Assembly (NCBI GenBank): GCA_012840075.1
Contig: DUMC01000146.1
Span: 1 to 45,257 of the forward strand
Reading direction: 5' to 3'
Length of the DNA: 45,257 bases
Source: Clostridiaceae bacterium
GTDB taxonomy: Bacteria > Bacillota > Clostridia > Acetivibrionales > DUMC01
Position 1 is the stretch's first letter. Every line of letters begins with the position of its first letter. The position numbers and the translations under genes are program-made. Positions 20,519 to 28,407 of the stretch are shown here, piece after piece. The notes under the pieces were generated by a model. That model was not told the origin of the DNA, did no database searches, and saw only the letters and a list, made by a program, of their open reading frames with translations.

Positions 20519-21279
20519 TAATAGATGCAGATGTACATTTGTCACCTAACTTGGAAGGAAGCACCAATATAACTGCCGAAGAATTGATTGATATGATGAA
20601 TAAATCTGGGGTAGATAAAGCAGTTACATGGCTACAACCTCCATATATGCGGGAAATAGATACGTTAAATAGATATATCTATGAAGCCTCAATAAAGTAT
20701 CAAGATAGAATACTTGGTTTTGGTTGGGTGGATCCTCATTTTGGTATAGAGAAATCAAAAGATGCAATAAAGAGATGTATATATGAGTATGGTTTTTATG
20801 GAATAAAACTGAATGGAGCACAGAATAGTTTTTTCATTGATGACCCTGTGATGTCTATGCCCCTTATTGAAGAAGTTGCAAAGACAGGTAGAGTTTTGGC
20901 TTTTCATGTGGGAGCAGATGACTATGAACGTACACACCCTTATCGTGTAGGTAAAATAGCAAGAATGTATCCAGAAATTGATATTCTTATGGTTCACATG
21001 GGAGGTGCAGCTTTCAATGATATAAGTAGTGCTGCCATAGAGATAGCCAAGGAATATAAAAATATTACTTTGATAGGTAGTGCAATAAGGACACGTTCTA
21101 TTATAAAAGCCATAAGAGAGTTAGGTACAGAAAGAATTTGCTTTGGAAGTGATACACCTTTTGAAATAATGCATGTTGAAGTTGCAAGATACAACTCTAT
21201 TTTAGATGATGTAGTGGATAAACAAGGCAAGAAAAATATCATGGGCGGTAATATAGCCCGTATATTGAGAATTTCTTGA
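20515..21279 (+). CDS. Amidohydrolase family 2 protein (TIM-barrel metal hydrolase/decarboxylase type)
   Basis: A 254-residue amidohydrolase_2 protein. It opens IIDADVHLSP, where D-x-H stands for the usual H-x-H at the first metal site. Later strands give AFHVGADD (His near 132), MVHMGGAAF (His near 161) and CFGSDTPFE (Asp near 221), the last being the catalytic Asp of the superfamily. Members include decarboxylases (ACMSD type), lactonases and hydrolases of sugar acids, so the substrate is open. GTG 20515 overlaps the GH30 stop (GTGA) and follows AAAGGAG at 20499-20505, showing translational coupling. Confidence 0.8.
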   Translation: MIIDADVHLSPNLEGSTNITAEELIDMMNKSGVDKAVTWLQPPYMREIDTLNRYIYEASIKYQDRILGFGWVDPHFGIEKSKDAIKRCIYEYGFYGIKLNGAQNSFFIDDPVMSMPLIEEVAKTGRVLAFHVGADDYERTHPYRVGKIARMYPEIDILMVHMGGAAFNDISSAAIEIAKEYKNITLIGSAIRTRSIIKAIRELGTERICFGSDTPFEIMHVEVARYNSILDDVVDKQGKKNIMGGNIARILRIS

Positions 21280-21289
21280 TATATAATTT

Positions 21290-21335
21290 GCATCAATACA
21301 GCTCCCACTTTCAGAAGCGAGAGTTGTATTGATGC
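21290..21335. terminator. 15-bp hairpin between convergent genes
   Basis: GCATCAATACAGCTC (21290-21304) pairs with 21321-21335 through 15 pairs including one G-U, with a 16-base loop. It lies between the amidohydrolase (plus) and the DegT-type gene (minus) and could stop transcription from both sides, although neither side has a good U-tract. Confidence 0.55.
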
Positions 21336-21356
21336 TTGAGATAAAATATTAACTGA

Positions 21357-22529
21357 TTAACTGTATTTTACTGCTTTTATACAAGCCTCTGCTCTTGCCA
21401 TTATATCTGCTTCAGTCCAGTCAGGATTCATTCCGACAACAACTGTTCTGCTCAGTATATCAGTCGTTTTTGGGCACATGTCAATGGAATAATTCATGTT
21501 CAAATCTTTATTCTGCGGAAGTTTAAAAGGATCCAATGCAGGATGATGAGAACCTCTTTTATTCATAATGGGTTCCCAATCAAAATATACATGTTTCTTG
21601 CTGTCTACCAATACTGTGCCGTTAACTCCTTCGCTTGCAGCAAATTTTCTTGCTTCCGCTTCACTGTCAAAAAGGAAACCTACTGTGGTTCCGCAGTCAC
21701 CTTCAATATCATTTGACCGGATGAACTTAATGTTTTTTTCACCTTCAAAACAACCCATAAAAGCTTTCTTCACTCTTCTGAGATCCTTCAATATATCGTC
21801 TAATTTTTTAAGCTGTTCCCTTAGGATGGCTCCTGCAATTTCATTGCTGCGCAATTGAGAACCCACGAAAATCGGCGTTTTTAATGCACCTGAGTGAGCT
21901 CTGAAAGCGGTACCGCCATCATGATATATTAAAGCTCTTTCATAAATTGTTTCATCATTTGTTACCAAGGCTCCACCTTCACCTGCAGTTATTATTTTAA
22001 AATAATTGAAGCTAAAAGCACCTGCATCACCAATGCTGCCCAGTCTTTTTCCTTTATAGCTTCCGCCGTCTGCCTGGCAACAATCTTCAATTACTTTCAG
22101 GTTATATCTTTTTGCTATTTCCATTATTTTATCCATATTAGACGGTAGCCCTAGCATATTCACGGGAATTATTGCTTTTGTGTATTTTGAAATTTTCTTT
22201 TCCACGTCTTCCGGATCAATTGTCAGGCTATCATCTATTTCAGCAATCACCGGTATGGCGCCGACTGCAAGAATAGCAAGGGCAGTAGCCATAAAGGTAT
22301 ATGCAGGAACAATAACTTCATCTCCTGGTCCTGCACCAATGCCTACCAGGGCGCATATTAGAGCTCCTGTACCTCCTGTCACCGCAAGACTGTATTTAGT
22401 ACCTATCTTTTCAGCCAGTTCCATTTCAAAATTTTTAACTTCACTTGCATTTTCACTAAACCGGAATAGCTGACGACTCCTTATAACTCTTTCAACAGCT
22501 TTGATTTCTTCATCACCAATCCTGTACAT
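21357..22529 (-). CDS. DegT/DnrJ/EryC1/StrS family PLP aminotransferase
   Basis: A 390-residue sugar-aminotransferase-type protein. It shows the family's VTGGTGALICAL (50-61), GDEVIVPAYTFMATALAI (69-86), VIEDCCQADGG (146-156) and FSFNYFKIITAGEGGALVTND, with K178 as the PLP lysine. The family makes amino sugars for cell-surface glycans or secondary metabolites by transamination of keto-sugars; some members are dehydratases or AHBA-synthase-like. No nucleotide-sugar gene lies near, so the substrate is unknown. AGGAGGG precedes the ATG on the minus strand. It stands alone, in the opposite direction to its neighbours. Confidence 0.88.
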   Translation of the reverse strand: MYRIGDEEIKAVERVIRSRQLFRFSENASEVKNFEMELAEKIGTKYSLAVTGGTGALICALVGIGAGPGDEVIVPAYTFMATALAILAVGAIPVIAEIDDSLTIDPEDVEKKISKYTKAIIPVNMLGLPSNMDKIMEIAKRYNLKVIEDCCQADGGSYKGKRLGSIGDAGAFSFNYFKIITAGEGGALVTNDETIYERALIYHDGGTAFRAHSGALKTPIFVGSQLRSNEIAGAILREQLKKLDDILKDLRRVKKAFMGCFEGEKNIKFIRSNDIEGDCGTTVGFLFDSEAEARKFAASEGVNGTVLVDSKKHVYFDWEPIMNKRGSHHPALDPFKLPQNKDLNMNYSIDMCPKTTDILSRTVVVGMNPDWTEADIMARAEACIKAVKYS

Positions 22530-22571
22530 GCCAAAATCCCTCCTATTTTATATATTTATTCTCAAATTTTA

Positions 22572-22600
22572 AGTATTTAATTTAATAATAATTTGGTCAA
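22572..22600 (-). promoter_or_regulatory. Possible promoter of the DegT-type gene
   Basis: On the minus strand TTGACC (22595-22600), a 17-base spacer and AATACT (22572-22577). The -10 box is poor. Confidence 0.35.
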
Positions 22601-22761
22601 TTTAACACGATGATAAATTAGCAAGTCTGACCACTCTCGATATAATATTCAAAAATAGAATAATACATTTGAAAATGTTCAATATTAAAATAACGTATTT
22701 GAATATAATAATATAGTCACCGGCGGGCATTTACTACTCAAAAAAAGTCAAGGTTTAAATT

Positions 22762-22790
22762 TGATGAAAATGTTTGTTAAAGCTATAATA
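22762..22790 (+). promoter_or_regulatory. Predicted promoter of the fRMsr gene
   Basis: TTGATG (22762-22767), a 17-base spacer and TATAAT (22785-22790). It gives a leader of about 160 bases. The divergent region 22600-22760 is AT-rich with short repeats such as TTGAA-AATG-TTCAA and no gene. Confidence 0.65.
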
Positions 22791-22814
22791 TTGTCCGTGA
22801 ATATACCTTGAATC

Positions 22815-22860
22815 GGGGTGCATTTATCAAATATTTCCTTACATAAATTGAATTCACCCC
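22815..22860 (+). other. Leader hairpin upstream of the fRMsr gene
   Basis: GGGGTG (22815-22820) pairs with CACCCC (22855-22860), with further pairing of CA-TTTAT against ATAAAT-TG inside. TTTAATTG follows. It starts about 18 bases after the predicted transcription start, so it could be an attenuator or a stability element. I do not recognise a known riboswitch. Confidence 0.45.
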
Positions 22861-22956
22861 TTTAATTGTATCCTTAAATCTTGCAAATGCATGCGGATGA
22901 TATTATTCATTAGGGAACAGATGTAAAAAATATAAATACGAAAGGATGATTTAGAA

Positions 22957-23466
22957 ATGTTTAATATTAATGAAAACGCAATAAAACAAGAAAGAGTTGA
23001 TAAAAAAGAAATTTACCGGATAATAAATACTTATCTAAAAGGAATTGTAGAAGAAGATTCCGACTGGCTTGCAGGTATTTCAAATGCTTCAGCATTGTTA
23101 TTCCAATTGCTCCCTGACATCAACTGGGCAGGTTTTTATTTATATAGGAACAATGAACTTGTTTTAGGGCCATTTCAAGGAAAACCTGCATGTATACGTA
23201 TAAAAATGGGAAAAGGTGTCTGCGGCACTGCAGCTAAGGAAAGGAAGATACAAATAGTTAGGGATGTAAATGAATTTCCCGGTCATATAGTCTGTGATAT
23301 TGCATCCCAATCCGAAATAGTAATACCCATAATTCATAGCGAAAGACTGATAGGAGTTCTTGATATTGACAGCCCCAAAAAGGGGAGATTTGATAATGAG
23401 GATGCAGAAAGTTTGATGGAGTTTGTAGATATTTTAAATAAGCATCTTACATGGCCGGAATTTTAG
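22957..23466 (+). CDS. Free methionine-R-sulfoxide reductase (GAF domain)
   Basis: A 169-residue single GAF-domain protein of the fRMsr (YebR/MsrC) type, which reduces free L-methionine-R-sulfoxide with thioredoxin. The three family cysteines are present with exact spacing: C79 (PACIRI), C89 (GKGVCGTAA) and C113 (FPGHIVCDIASQSEIVIP), equivalent to C84, C94 and C118 of E. coli. C113 is the expected catalytic residue. The length is normal. AAAGGATG lies before ATG 22957. It is a lone gene with its own promoter and terminator, and probably serves oxidative-stress repair in an anaerobe. Confidence 0.93.
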   Translation: MFNINENAIKQERVDKKEIYRIINTYLKGIVEEDSDWLAGISNASALLFQLLPDINWAGFYLYRNNELVLGPFQGKPACIRIKMGKGVCGTAAKERKIQIVRDVNEFPGHIVCDIASQSEIVIPIIHSERLIGVLDIDSPKKGRFDNEDAESLMEFVDILNKHLTWPEF

Positions 23467-23486
23467 TGCTGTAAATTGGGTAAAAT

Positions 23487-23524
23487 GGGGTCAGGCTTGA
23501 ATTATTTAAGCCTGGCCTCTTTTT
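23487..23524 (+). terminator. Intrinsic terminator after fRMsr
   Basis: A 12-pair stem, GGGGTCAGGCTT (23487-23498) with AAGCCTGGCCTC (23508-23519), including two G-U pairs, with a 9-base loop and T run to 23524. Confidence 0.92.
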
Positions 23525-23628
23525 ATCCTGCTCCATTGTAATCAAGGCTGCCCTATTTACGTCCATTTGTTTAAAATTTTAAAATTATGCAAAAACCGTA
23601 CTTATTTAAGACAAAATCGTTGATTTCA

Positions 23629-23657
23629 TTGAAGTGACGGTTAATTAGATATATAAT
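23629..23657 (+). promoter_or_regulatory. Predicted promoter of the carbohydrate locus
   Basis: TTGAAG (23629-23634), a 17-base spacer and TATAAT (23652-23657), 207 bases before the first gene. The long leader contains a 14-bp direct repeat AAATAAAAATTAAA at 23746-23759 and 23763-23776. Confidence 0.6.
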
Positions 23658-23835
23658 TTAAATAGTAAAAATATAAAAGTACTTCAAAAATATATCAACT
23701 GTAAAAAATTGAAAATAAAGATGATAATAAATGATTAAATAGATTAAATAAAAATTAAAATCAAATAAAAATTAAACAAAGCGTGCATAAAAAAACACAT
23801 ATATAAAGCACACAAAACACATAAAACAATTGAAA

Positions 23836-23859
23836 GGGGTGATTACCCGTTTAGGGTAA
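23836..23859 (+). promoter_or_regulatory. Alternative hairpins over the ribosome site of the isomerase gene
   Basis: ACCC at 23845-23848 can pair with GGGT at 23837-23840, which covers the Shine-Dalgarno-like AAAGGGGTG, or, extended to TTACCC (23843-23848), with GGGTAA (23854-23859), which leaves it free. The two pairings exclude each other and end five bases before ATG 23864. Confidence 0.45.
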
Positions 23860-23863
23860 GGTT

Positions 23864-24661
23864 ATGATTAAGCTTGGTGTCAATTCTGTTCTTTTCAAAG
23901 GTTATACTTTCAGAGAAGCGGCAGAGGCCATCAAAAAAGCAGGTTATGACGGACTTGAGATTTCTGCGATAAAAGGTATGTGTGAGCATTTGGATTTGGA
24001 CAATTGGAAAGCACAAAAAAATGAAATCAAGTCCATTATGGAAGAATTTAATCTTGAGATGCTTTCAGCTGAAGTAGCTTCTCTTGATGAAGAAAGGCTT
24101 ATGAAGGCTTTTGAAGCCGGAGCTGAAATAGGAATTCCGATAATAAATATAGGACCTGGCGGCAAATCCGATGATGAAGACAGCCTAAAAGAAAGTCTTG
24201 AAAAAATAGCAAAAATGAGTGAAAAAGCTTCCGAATTCGGTGTTATTTTATGTGTAAAAGCCCATGTGGGGGCTTCAATCTATAATACTCCGACAACGCT
24301 CAGAGCAATAGAATATATAAAAAGTGATAGTTTTGGCATTGATATGGATCCCAGCCACATATACCGTGCAGGCGAATTACCGGAAGAAGCTCTGCCTAAG
24401 GTTATACATAAGGTAAGACATATTCATATTCGCGATTGTAAAGGAAGAGGTCCCGGACCCGGTGAACCGGCACTTCAGGCATGTGGTAGAGGGGATATAA
24501 ATCTTTTCGGATATTTCAAAGCCATGGTGGAAGCAAAATATGAAGGACCGGTATGTCTTGAAGTAATAGGACCTCAACAGGATATGGTTTCAGCTTCAAT
24601 AATTGCTGCAGAAAGCTACGGGTATATGAATGCATGTCTTAAACTTCTCGGAGCAAGGTAA
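23864..24661 (+). CDS. Sugar phosphate isomerase/epimerase-like TIM-barrel protein
   Basis: A 265-residue protein of the xylose-isomerase-like TIM barrel (AP endonuclease 2) superfamily. Visible features are LGVNSVLFKGYTFREAAEAIKKAGYDGLEIS at the N-terminus, GIDMDPSHIYRAG (metal Asp and His near residues 163-168), VRHIHIRDCKG, and the late Glu in GPVCLEVIGPQ near 230. The set Glu/Asp/His/Glu would hold one divalent metal. Members epimerise keto-sugars (IolE/IolI, tagatose 3-epimerase) or, in C-glycoside pathways, remove aglycones from 3-keto-sugars. It is the first gene of the locus and lies near two Gfo/Idh/MocA genes, which supports a keto-sugar substrate. The exact reaction is unknown. Confidence 0.85.
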   Translation: MIKLGVNSVLFKGYTFREAAEAIKKAGYDGLEISAIKGMCEHLDLDNWKAQKNEIKSIMEEFNLEMLSAEVASLDEERLMKAFEAGAEIGIPIINIGPGGKSDDEDSLKESLEKIAKMSEKASEFGVILCVKAHVGASIYNTPTTLRAIEYIKSDSFGIDMDPSHIYRAGELPEEALPKVIHKVRHIHIRDCKGRGPGPGEPALQACGRGDINLFGYFKAMVEAKYEGPVCLEVIGPQQDMVSASIIAAESYGYMNACLKLLGAR

Positions 24662-24790
24662 AATGTTAACTCAAGATAAAATGTTTAATTCAAGATAAAG
24701 GCTTAATTAAGGATATATAAAGCCTGGATTAGCATTATATCATAGCCTGAATAATACTCAGATGATAACATTTAAAGGGAGGTTATCCAA

Positions 24791-26182
24791 ATGGTAAAGA
24801 AACCAAATTTATTGTTTTTCGGAATTGACAGCTTAAGAGCAGATCATATGAGCCTTTATGGATATAACCGTCTTACCACGCCGCACATAGACAAATATGC
24901 CGAGGGTGGTATAGTATTTGAATATTGCTTCAGTCCAAGCATACCAACTACACCCGGCTATGCAAGCATGTTTACCGGCAGGGATTGTTTTGGAACGAAC
25001 ATAGTGGCATTAAGACACAAAGGCGGATATCCGGAAGGAGTTAAAACACTTGCAGAAGTACTTAAAGAAAACGGATATAATACTACATGTATAGGTTTTG
25101 GAGGTAATCCTGCATCAAGAGGTTTTGACAAATATATTGAATATGAGGGATGGGGTTCCTGGGAAGCCGGACGTTCCCATAAAGCAGAGAATTTAAACAA
25201 GGTAGCTATTCCGGAGCTGGAGAGACTTGCAAAAGAAGATAAACCTTTCTTCCTGTTTATGCGTCATATGGATCCGCATTCACCTTACCTTCCACCGGAA
25301 CCGTTCCACCGAATATTTTACGGTGGCAATGAATTTGACCCTAATAATAAATCTCTTGAACCTGTTTACGCTTTTAAGCCTTTCAGAGATTATTTTTACA
25401 CTTGGTTCCCACCGGGATGCACGGATAAAGACTATATAATAGCACAATATGACGGTGCTGTTGCTTATATGGATGCTTGCATTCAGAATATTCTTACAAA
25501 ACTTGAAGCTTTAGGTTTGGAAGGTGAAACACTGGTTGTTATCACAGCCGACCATGGTGAAACCCTGTATGACCATGACTGTTATTTTGATCACCACGGA
25601 CTTTATGACTGCACCTTAAGAGTGCCTTTGGTATTCCGTTTTCCCGGAAAGCTTCCTGCGGGCAAAAGATATTCCGATTACTGTCAGCTCAAAGATATAA
25701 TGCCCACCATTCTTGAAATATTGGAGATAGATTCAGGACTTGAGTTCGACGGAAGAAGCCTTATGCCTTTAACAAGAGGTGAATATAGAGAACCGGAACC
25801 GGAGTTTTATATCACAGAGTGTACTTGGATGAGAAAACATGGATGGCGTACACCTGAATGGAAACTTATTCAGGCTTTGGAACCGGATTTTCATTTCAAA
25901 CCTGAAATTGAGCTTTACAACCTGATAAAGGATCCTGAAGAAAATAATAATGTAGCCGATAAAGAACCAGGTGTTGTAAAAATGCTTCTTGAGCGCATGC
26001 AGCAACATATTGCAAAACGTGAAAAAGAAGTAGGTAGGGTAAACCCCATATACACTAACCTGGACTGGCACGGAAAAGGCTGTGGACCGTTTAAGACGTC
26101 ACAGCAGGCTTATGATACATTACACATAGGTGATCCTGAAGCTGCTAGGAAGCTGCAGGCTCAATTGGATAAAAAGAAATAA
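24791..26182 (+). CDS. Sulfatase-superfamily hydrolase lacking the formylglycine Cys/Ser
   Basis: A 463-residue cytosolic protein (no signal peptide) of the sulfatase branch of the alkaline phosphatase superfamily. Metal-site segments are FFGIDSLRADHMSLYGY (D13), MRHMDPHSPYLPP and ITADHGETLYDHD, and the FTGR that follows the active-site helix is present (F61-R64). In true sulfatases the nucleophile motif is C/S-x-P-x-R; here positions 53-57 read T-T-P-G-Y. So the residue converted to formylglycine is Thr, and the Arg is Tyr. Thr is the nucleophile in several phosphodiesterases and phosphotransferases of this superfamily, so a phosphodiester or phosphonate substrate is at least as likely as a sulfate ester. 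AAAGGGAGG (24774-24782) precedes ATG 24791. It lies 129 bases after the isomerase gene, probably in the same operon. Confidence 0.85.
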   Translation: MVKKPNLLFFGIDSLRADHMSLYGYNRLTTPHIDKYAEGGIVFEYCFSPSIPTTPGYASMFTGRDCFGTNIVALRHKGGYPEGVKTLAEVLKENGYNTTCIGFGGNPASRGFDKYIEYEGWGSWEAGRSHKAENLNKVAIPELERLAKEDKPFFLFMRHMDPHSPYLPPEPFHRIFYGGNEFDPNNKSLEPVYAFKPFRDYFYTWFPPGCTDKDYIIAQYDGAVAYMDACIQNILTKLEALGLEGETLVVITADHGETLYDHDCYFDHHGLYDCTLRVPLVFRFPGKLPAGKRYSDYCQLKDIMPTILEILEIDSGLEFDGRSLMPLTRGEYREPEPEFYITECTWMRKHGWRTPEWKLIQALEPDFHFKPEIELYNLIKDPEENNNVADKEPGVVKMLLERMQQHIAKREKEVGRVNPIYTNLDWHGKGCGPFKTSQQAYDTLHIGDPEAARKLQAQLDKKK

Positions 26183-26258
26183 TATGAACCGGTAAAAATA
26201 AATAACCTTGACCGGATAAAAAAATAATATAATTTTACTAATTCGGGAGAAGATATAA

Positions 26259-27269
26259 ATGTTAAAAGTATGTGTAATTGGCATGGGTAATATCGGTAAT
26301 ATTCATGCTAGAGTATATAGTGAATATGACAAAGTCCGGCTTGCAGGAGTTTGCGATATAATTCCGGAAAGGGCTGAAAGAGCAGGTAAAAAATTTGGGG
26401 TTCCTTATTACTTCGATGCTGAAGAAATGCTCAGGGAAATTAAACCTGATATATGCAGTGTAACTACCGGCGGGTTTGAGTATTCCAGCGATCATTTTTT
26501 ACCGACAATCCAAGCATTAAACGCAGGTTGTCATGTATTATGTGAAAAGCCCATTTGCAATGATCTTGAAAAAGCTCAGATTATGGTAGATACTGCTAAA
26601 AAATTAAACAGGTGTTTTGGAATAAACTTGAACCACAGGTTTACTCCTGCAGCGCGACTTGTTAAGCAATGGCAGAATGAAGGGAAAATCGGCAACCTTC
26701 TGTTCATAAATATGGCTCTCTGGATCGGCAGGTTTGAACCTCATTTTGATTCCGAGTATTATCACCTTAAAGCTTTAAATCCTCACAGCGTAGATATTAT
26801 GCGGTATTTTGGAGGAGATATTGATACCGTACATTGTTTTGCTATGAAAGCTCCAGGCAGGGATATCTGGTCTACGGCTTCAATAAATGTTAAATTCAAA
26901 AACGGTGCAGTTGGGCATTTGACAAGTTCGTATGATATTAAGCGGGGGCATCCGATGGAGCGTTGTGAAATAGCCGGAACAAAGGGTAGAGCGGTACTTG
27001 AAGATATGTGGAGAGAAGCCGTCTTATATCCCGCAGATAGTTTTGTGAAAAAGGTATATACGAATCCTATATTTGGAGGTTTTACCGAATTTTATGATAC
27101 ATTCCGTGACAGGATAATACACTTTGTTGACCAGGTTGCAAGAGGAGACAGACCGGAAGATATTGACGGCTCAGGTGAGCAGGGACTTGAAGCAAGCCGA
27201 GTGATTCATGCGGCTATAGAGTCTTTAAAGACCGGACTTCCTGTCAAAGTTGAAACGATTAAAAAATAA
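26259..27269 (+). CDS. Gfo/Idh/MocA family oxidoreductase (first copy)
   Basis: A 336-residue NAD(P)-dependent oxidoreductase. The Rossmann motif is GMGNIG (8-13), the acidic ribose-binding Asp is in VCDI (31-34), and the catalytic-lysine motif E96-K-P98 is intact. H176 and D179 in NPHSVDIMRYFGG match the C-terminal His/Asp active-site pair. The family oxidises a sugar hydroxyl or reduces a keto-sugar; inositol and 3-keto-glucoside dehydrogenases belong here. It lies 76 bases after the sulfatase-like gene and just before the AraC regulator. It is clearly related to the second copy at 28408 but is shorter by 29 residues and differs through the C-terminal half. Confidence 0.92.
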   Translation: MLKVCVIGMGNIGNIHARVYSEYDKVRLAGVCDIIPERAERAGKKFGVPYYFDAEEMLREIKPDICSVTTGGFEYSSDHFLPTIQALNAGCHVLCEKPICNDLEKAQIMVDTAKKLNRCFGINLNHRFTPAARLVKQWQNEGKIGNLLFINMALWIGRFEPHFDSEYYHLKALNPHSVDIMRYFGGDIDTVHCFAMKAPGRDIWSTASINVKFKNGAVGHLTSSYDIKRGHPMERCEIAGTKGRAVLEDMWREAVLYPADSFVKKVYTNPIFGGFTEFYDTFRDRIIHFVDQVARGDRPEDIDGSGEQGLEASRVIHAAIESLKTGLPVKVETIKK

Positions 27270-27328
27270 TAAAGTAATTGAGAAATAAGCTGATAAGTTA
27301 AAATGATAGATAAACGGGGAAGGTATTG

Positions 27329-28210
27329 ATGGTATCTCAAGTAAATTATTTGGAAAGCAGAAATTTTTTTGAAAACAGAAATGTCCCAATACTGGTTATG
27401 GATACGGAGCACCATGGAAGAGTCGGAATGCACAGCCATGATTTCTACGAATTTGTATATATAGACAAGGGCTTTTCCATGCACTTCTGCGAAGGTGAAA
27501 CAACGGTACTTACATCCGGAGACTTATTTGCAATTAGACCCGGACAAGTACATTCATATACCAGTGCTCACCATACATTCTTATATAATTGCTTGTTTTC
27601 CATGGAAGCATTGGACAACACTGTAGTTGAAGATATTGTAAAACTTCCCGGTTTAAAACAGATCCTTGAACCCGTTGACACCAAATGGCAAAAGCTGCAC
27701 CTGGATTTTACTGAAAGAAGAGAGGTACTGATTTACCTGGAGAAAATGAAATGGGAGCAAATTAACAGGGGAATTGGCTGGGAGTTGAATATGAAAAGCT
27801 TATTGATAAGTTTTTTGGTTCTGTATTCACGGTTGTACTTAAGTCACTATGAAAACATTAGCCCTAGCAGTAAGGCGCAGATACTCCACATACACAAAGC
27901 GCTCAAGTATATTGAAGATAATTATGAAAAGGATTTCTTGCTCAAGGACATGGCAAAATCAATTAATCTTTCCCCTGATTATATTTCGCGCCAATTTAGG
28001 ATTGCCATAGGTTTGTCGCCCATAGAGTATCTTAGAAATTTTAGGATAGCAAAAGCAATGGAAAAGCTTAAAACTACTGATTTGCCGATTTCAGAAATTG
28101 CTAAGAGTACGGGTTTCAGTGATATAAGCAATTTTTCACGACAATTTAAGCAGGTAGTAGGAACTTCCCCTTCAGCTTTCCGTAGAAACTATGACGAAAC
28201 GAAAACATGA
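27329..28210 (+). CDS. AraC family transcriptional regulator
   Basis: A 293-residue AraC regulator. The cupin part has H-x-H-like GRVGMHSHDFYEFVYIDKG and SGDLFAIRPGQVHSY, and the C-terminus holds the double helix-turn-helix, FLLKDMAKSINLSPDYISRQFR and ISEIAKSTGFSDISNFSRQFKQVVGTSPSAFRRN. ATG 27329 is used (a TTG directly before it is also in frame); GGGGAAGG lies at 27317-27323. It sits between two related oxidoreductase genes and is the only regulator within the 24-37 kb locus, so it is the likely local activator, responding to the sugar or its keto form. Confidence 0.9.
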   Translation: MVSQVNYLESRNFFENRNVPILVMDTEHHGRVGMHSHDFYEFVYIDKGFSMHFCEGETTVLTSGDLFAIRPGQVHSYTSAHHTFLYNCLFSMEALDNTVVEDIVKLPGLKQILEPVDTKWQKLHLDFTERREVLIYLEKMKWEQINRGIGWELNMKSLLISFLVLYSRLYLSHYENISPSSKAQILHIHKALKYIEDNYEKDFLLKDMAKSINLSPDYISRQFRIAIGLSPIEYLRNFRIAKAMEKLKTTDLPISEIAKSTGFSDISNFSRQFKQVVGTSPSAFRRNYDETKT

Positions 28211-28407
28211 TGAAAAGCTTAGTTTAGAAAGTATAACTTGATTATGATCATGTAAGTTTAGCGAAGCTTAAACAGAACAACAATTAGTAAGTAATAAGGC
28301 AAATAAATTTTTAATGATTAAAAGTAAACAAATTTTAGTAATTATTGAAACGGTAATAAAAGCAAATTAATAAGAAAAACAAATAAAAGAAAGGTGGTTA
28401 AGAGAAC
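28211..28407 (+). other. Spacer before the second oxidoreductase
   Basis: 197 bases, AT-rich. A small hairpin GTTTAGC-GAA-GC(T)TAAAC lies near 28256-28273. AAAGGTGG near 28391-28398 is the ribosome site of the next gene. A promoter under AraC control may lie here but I cannot define one. Confidence 0.35.

Noticed and set aside
24791-26182. Plain arylsulfatase annotation
   Set aside because: The formylglycine-forming Cys or Ser is missing, so only membership of the superfamily is supported.
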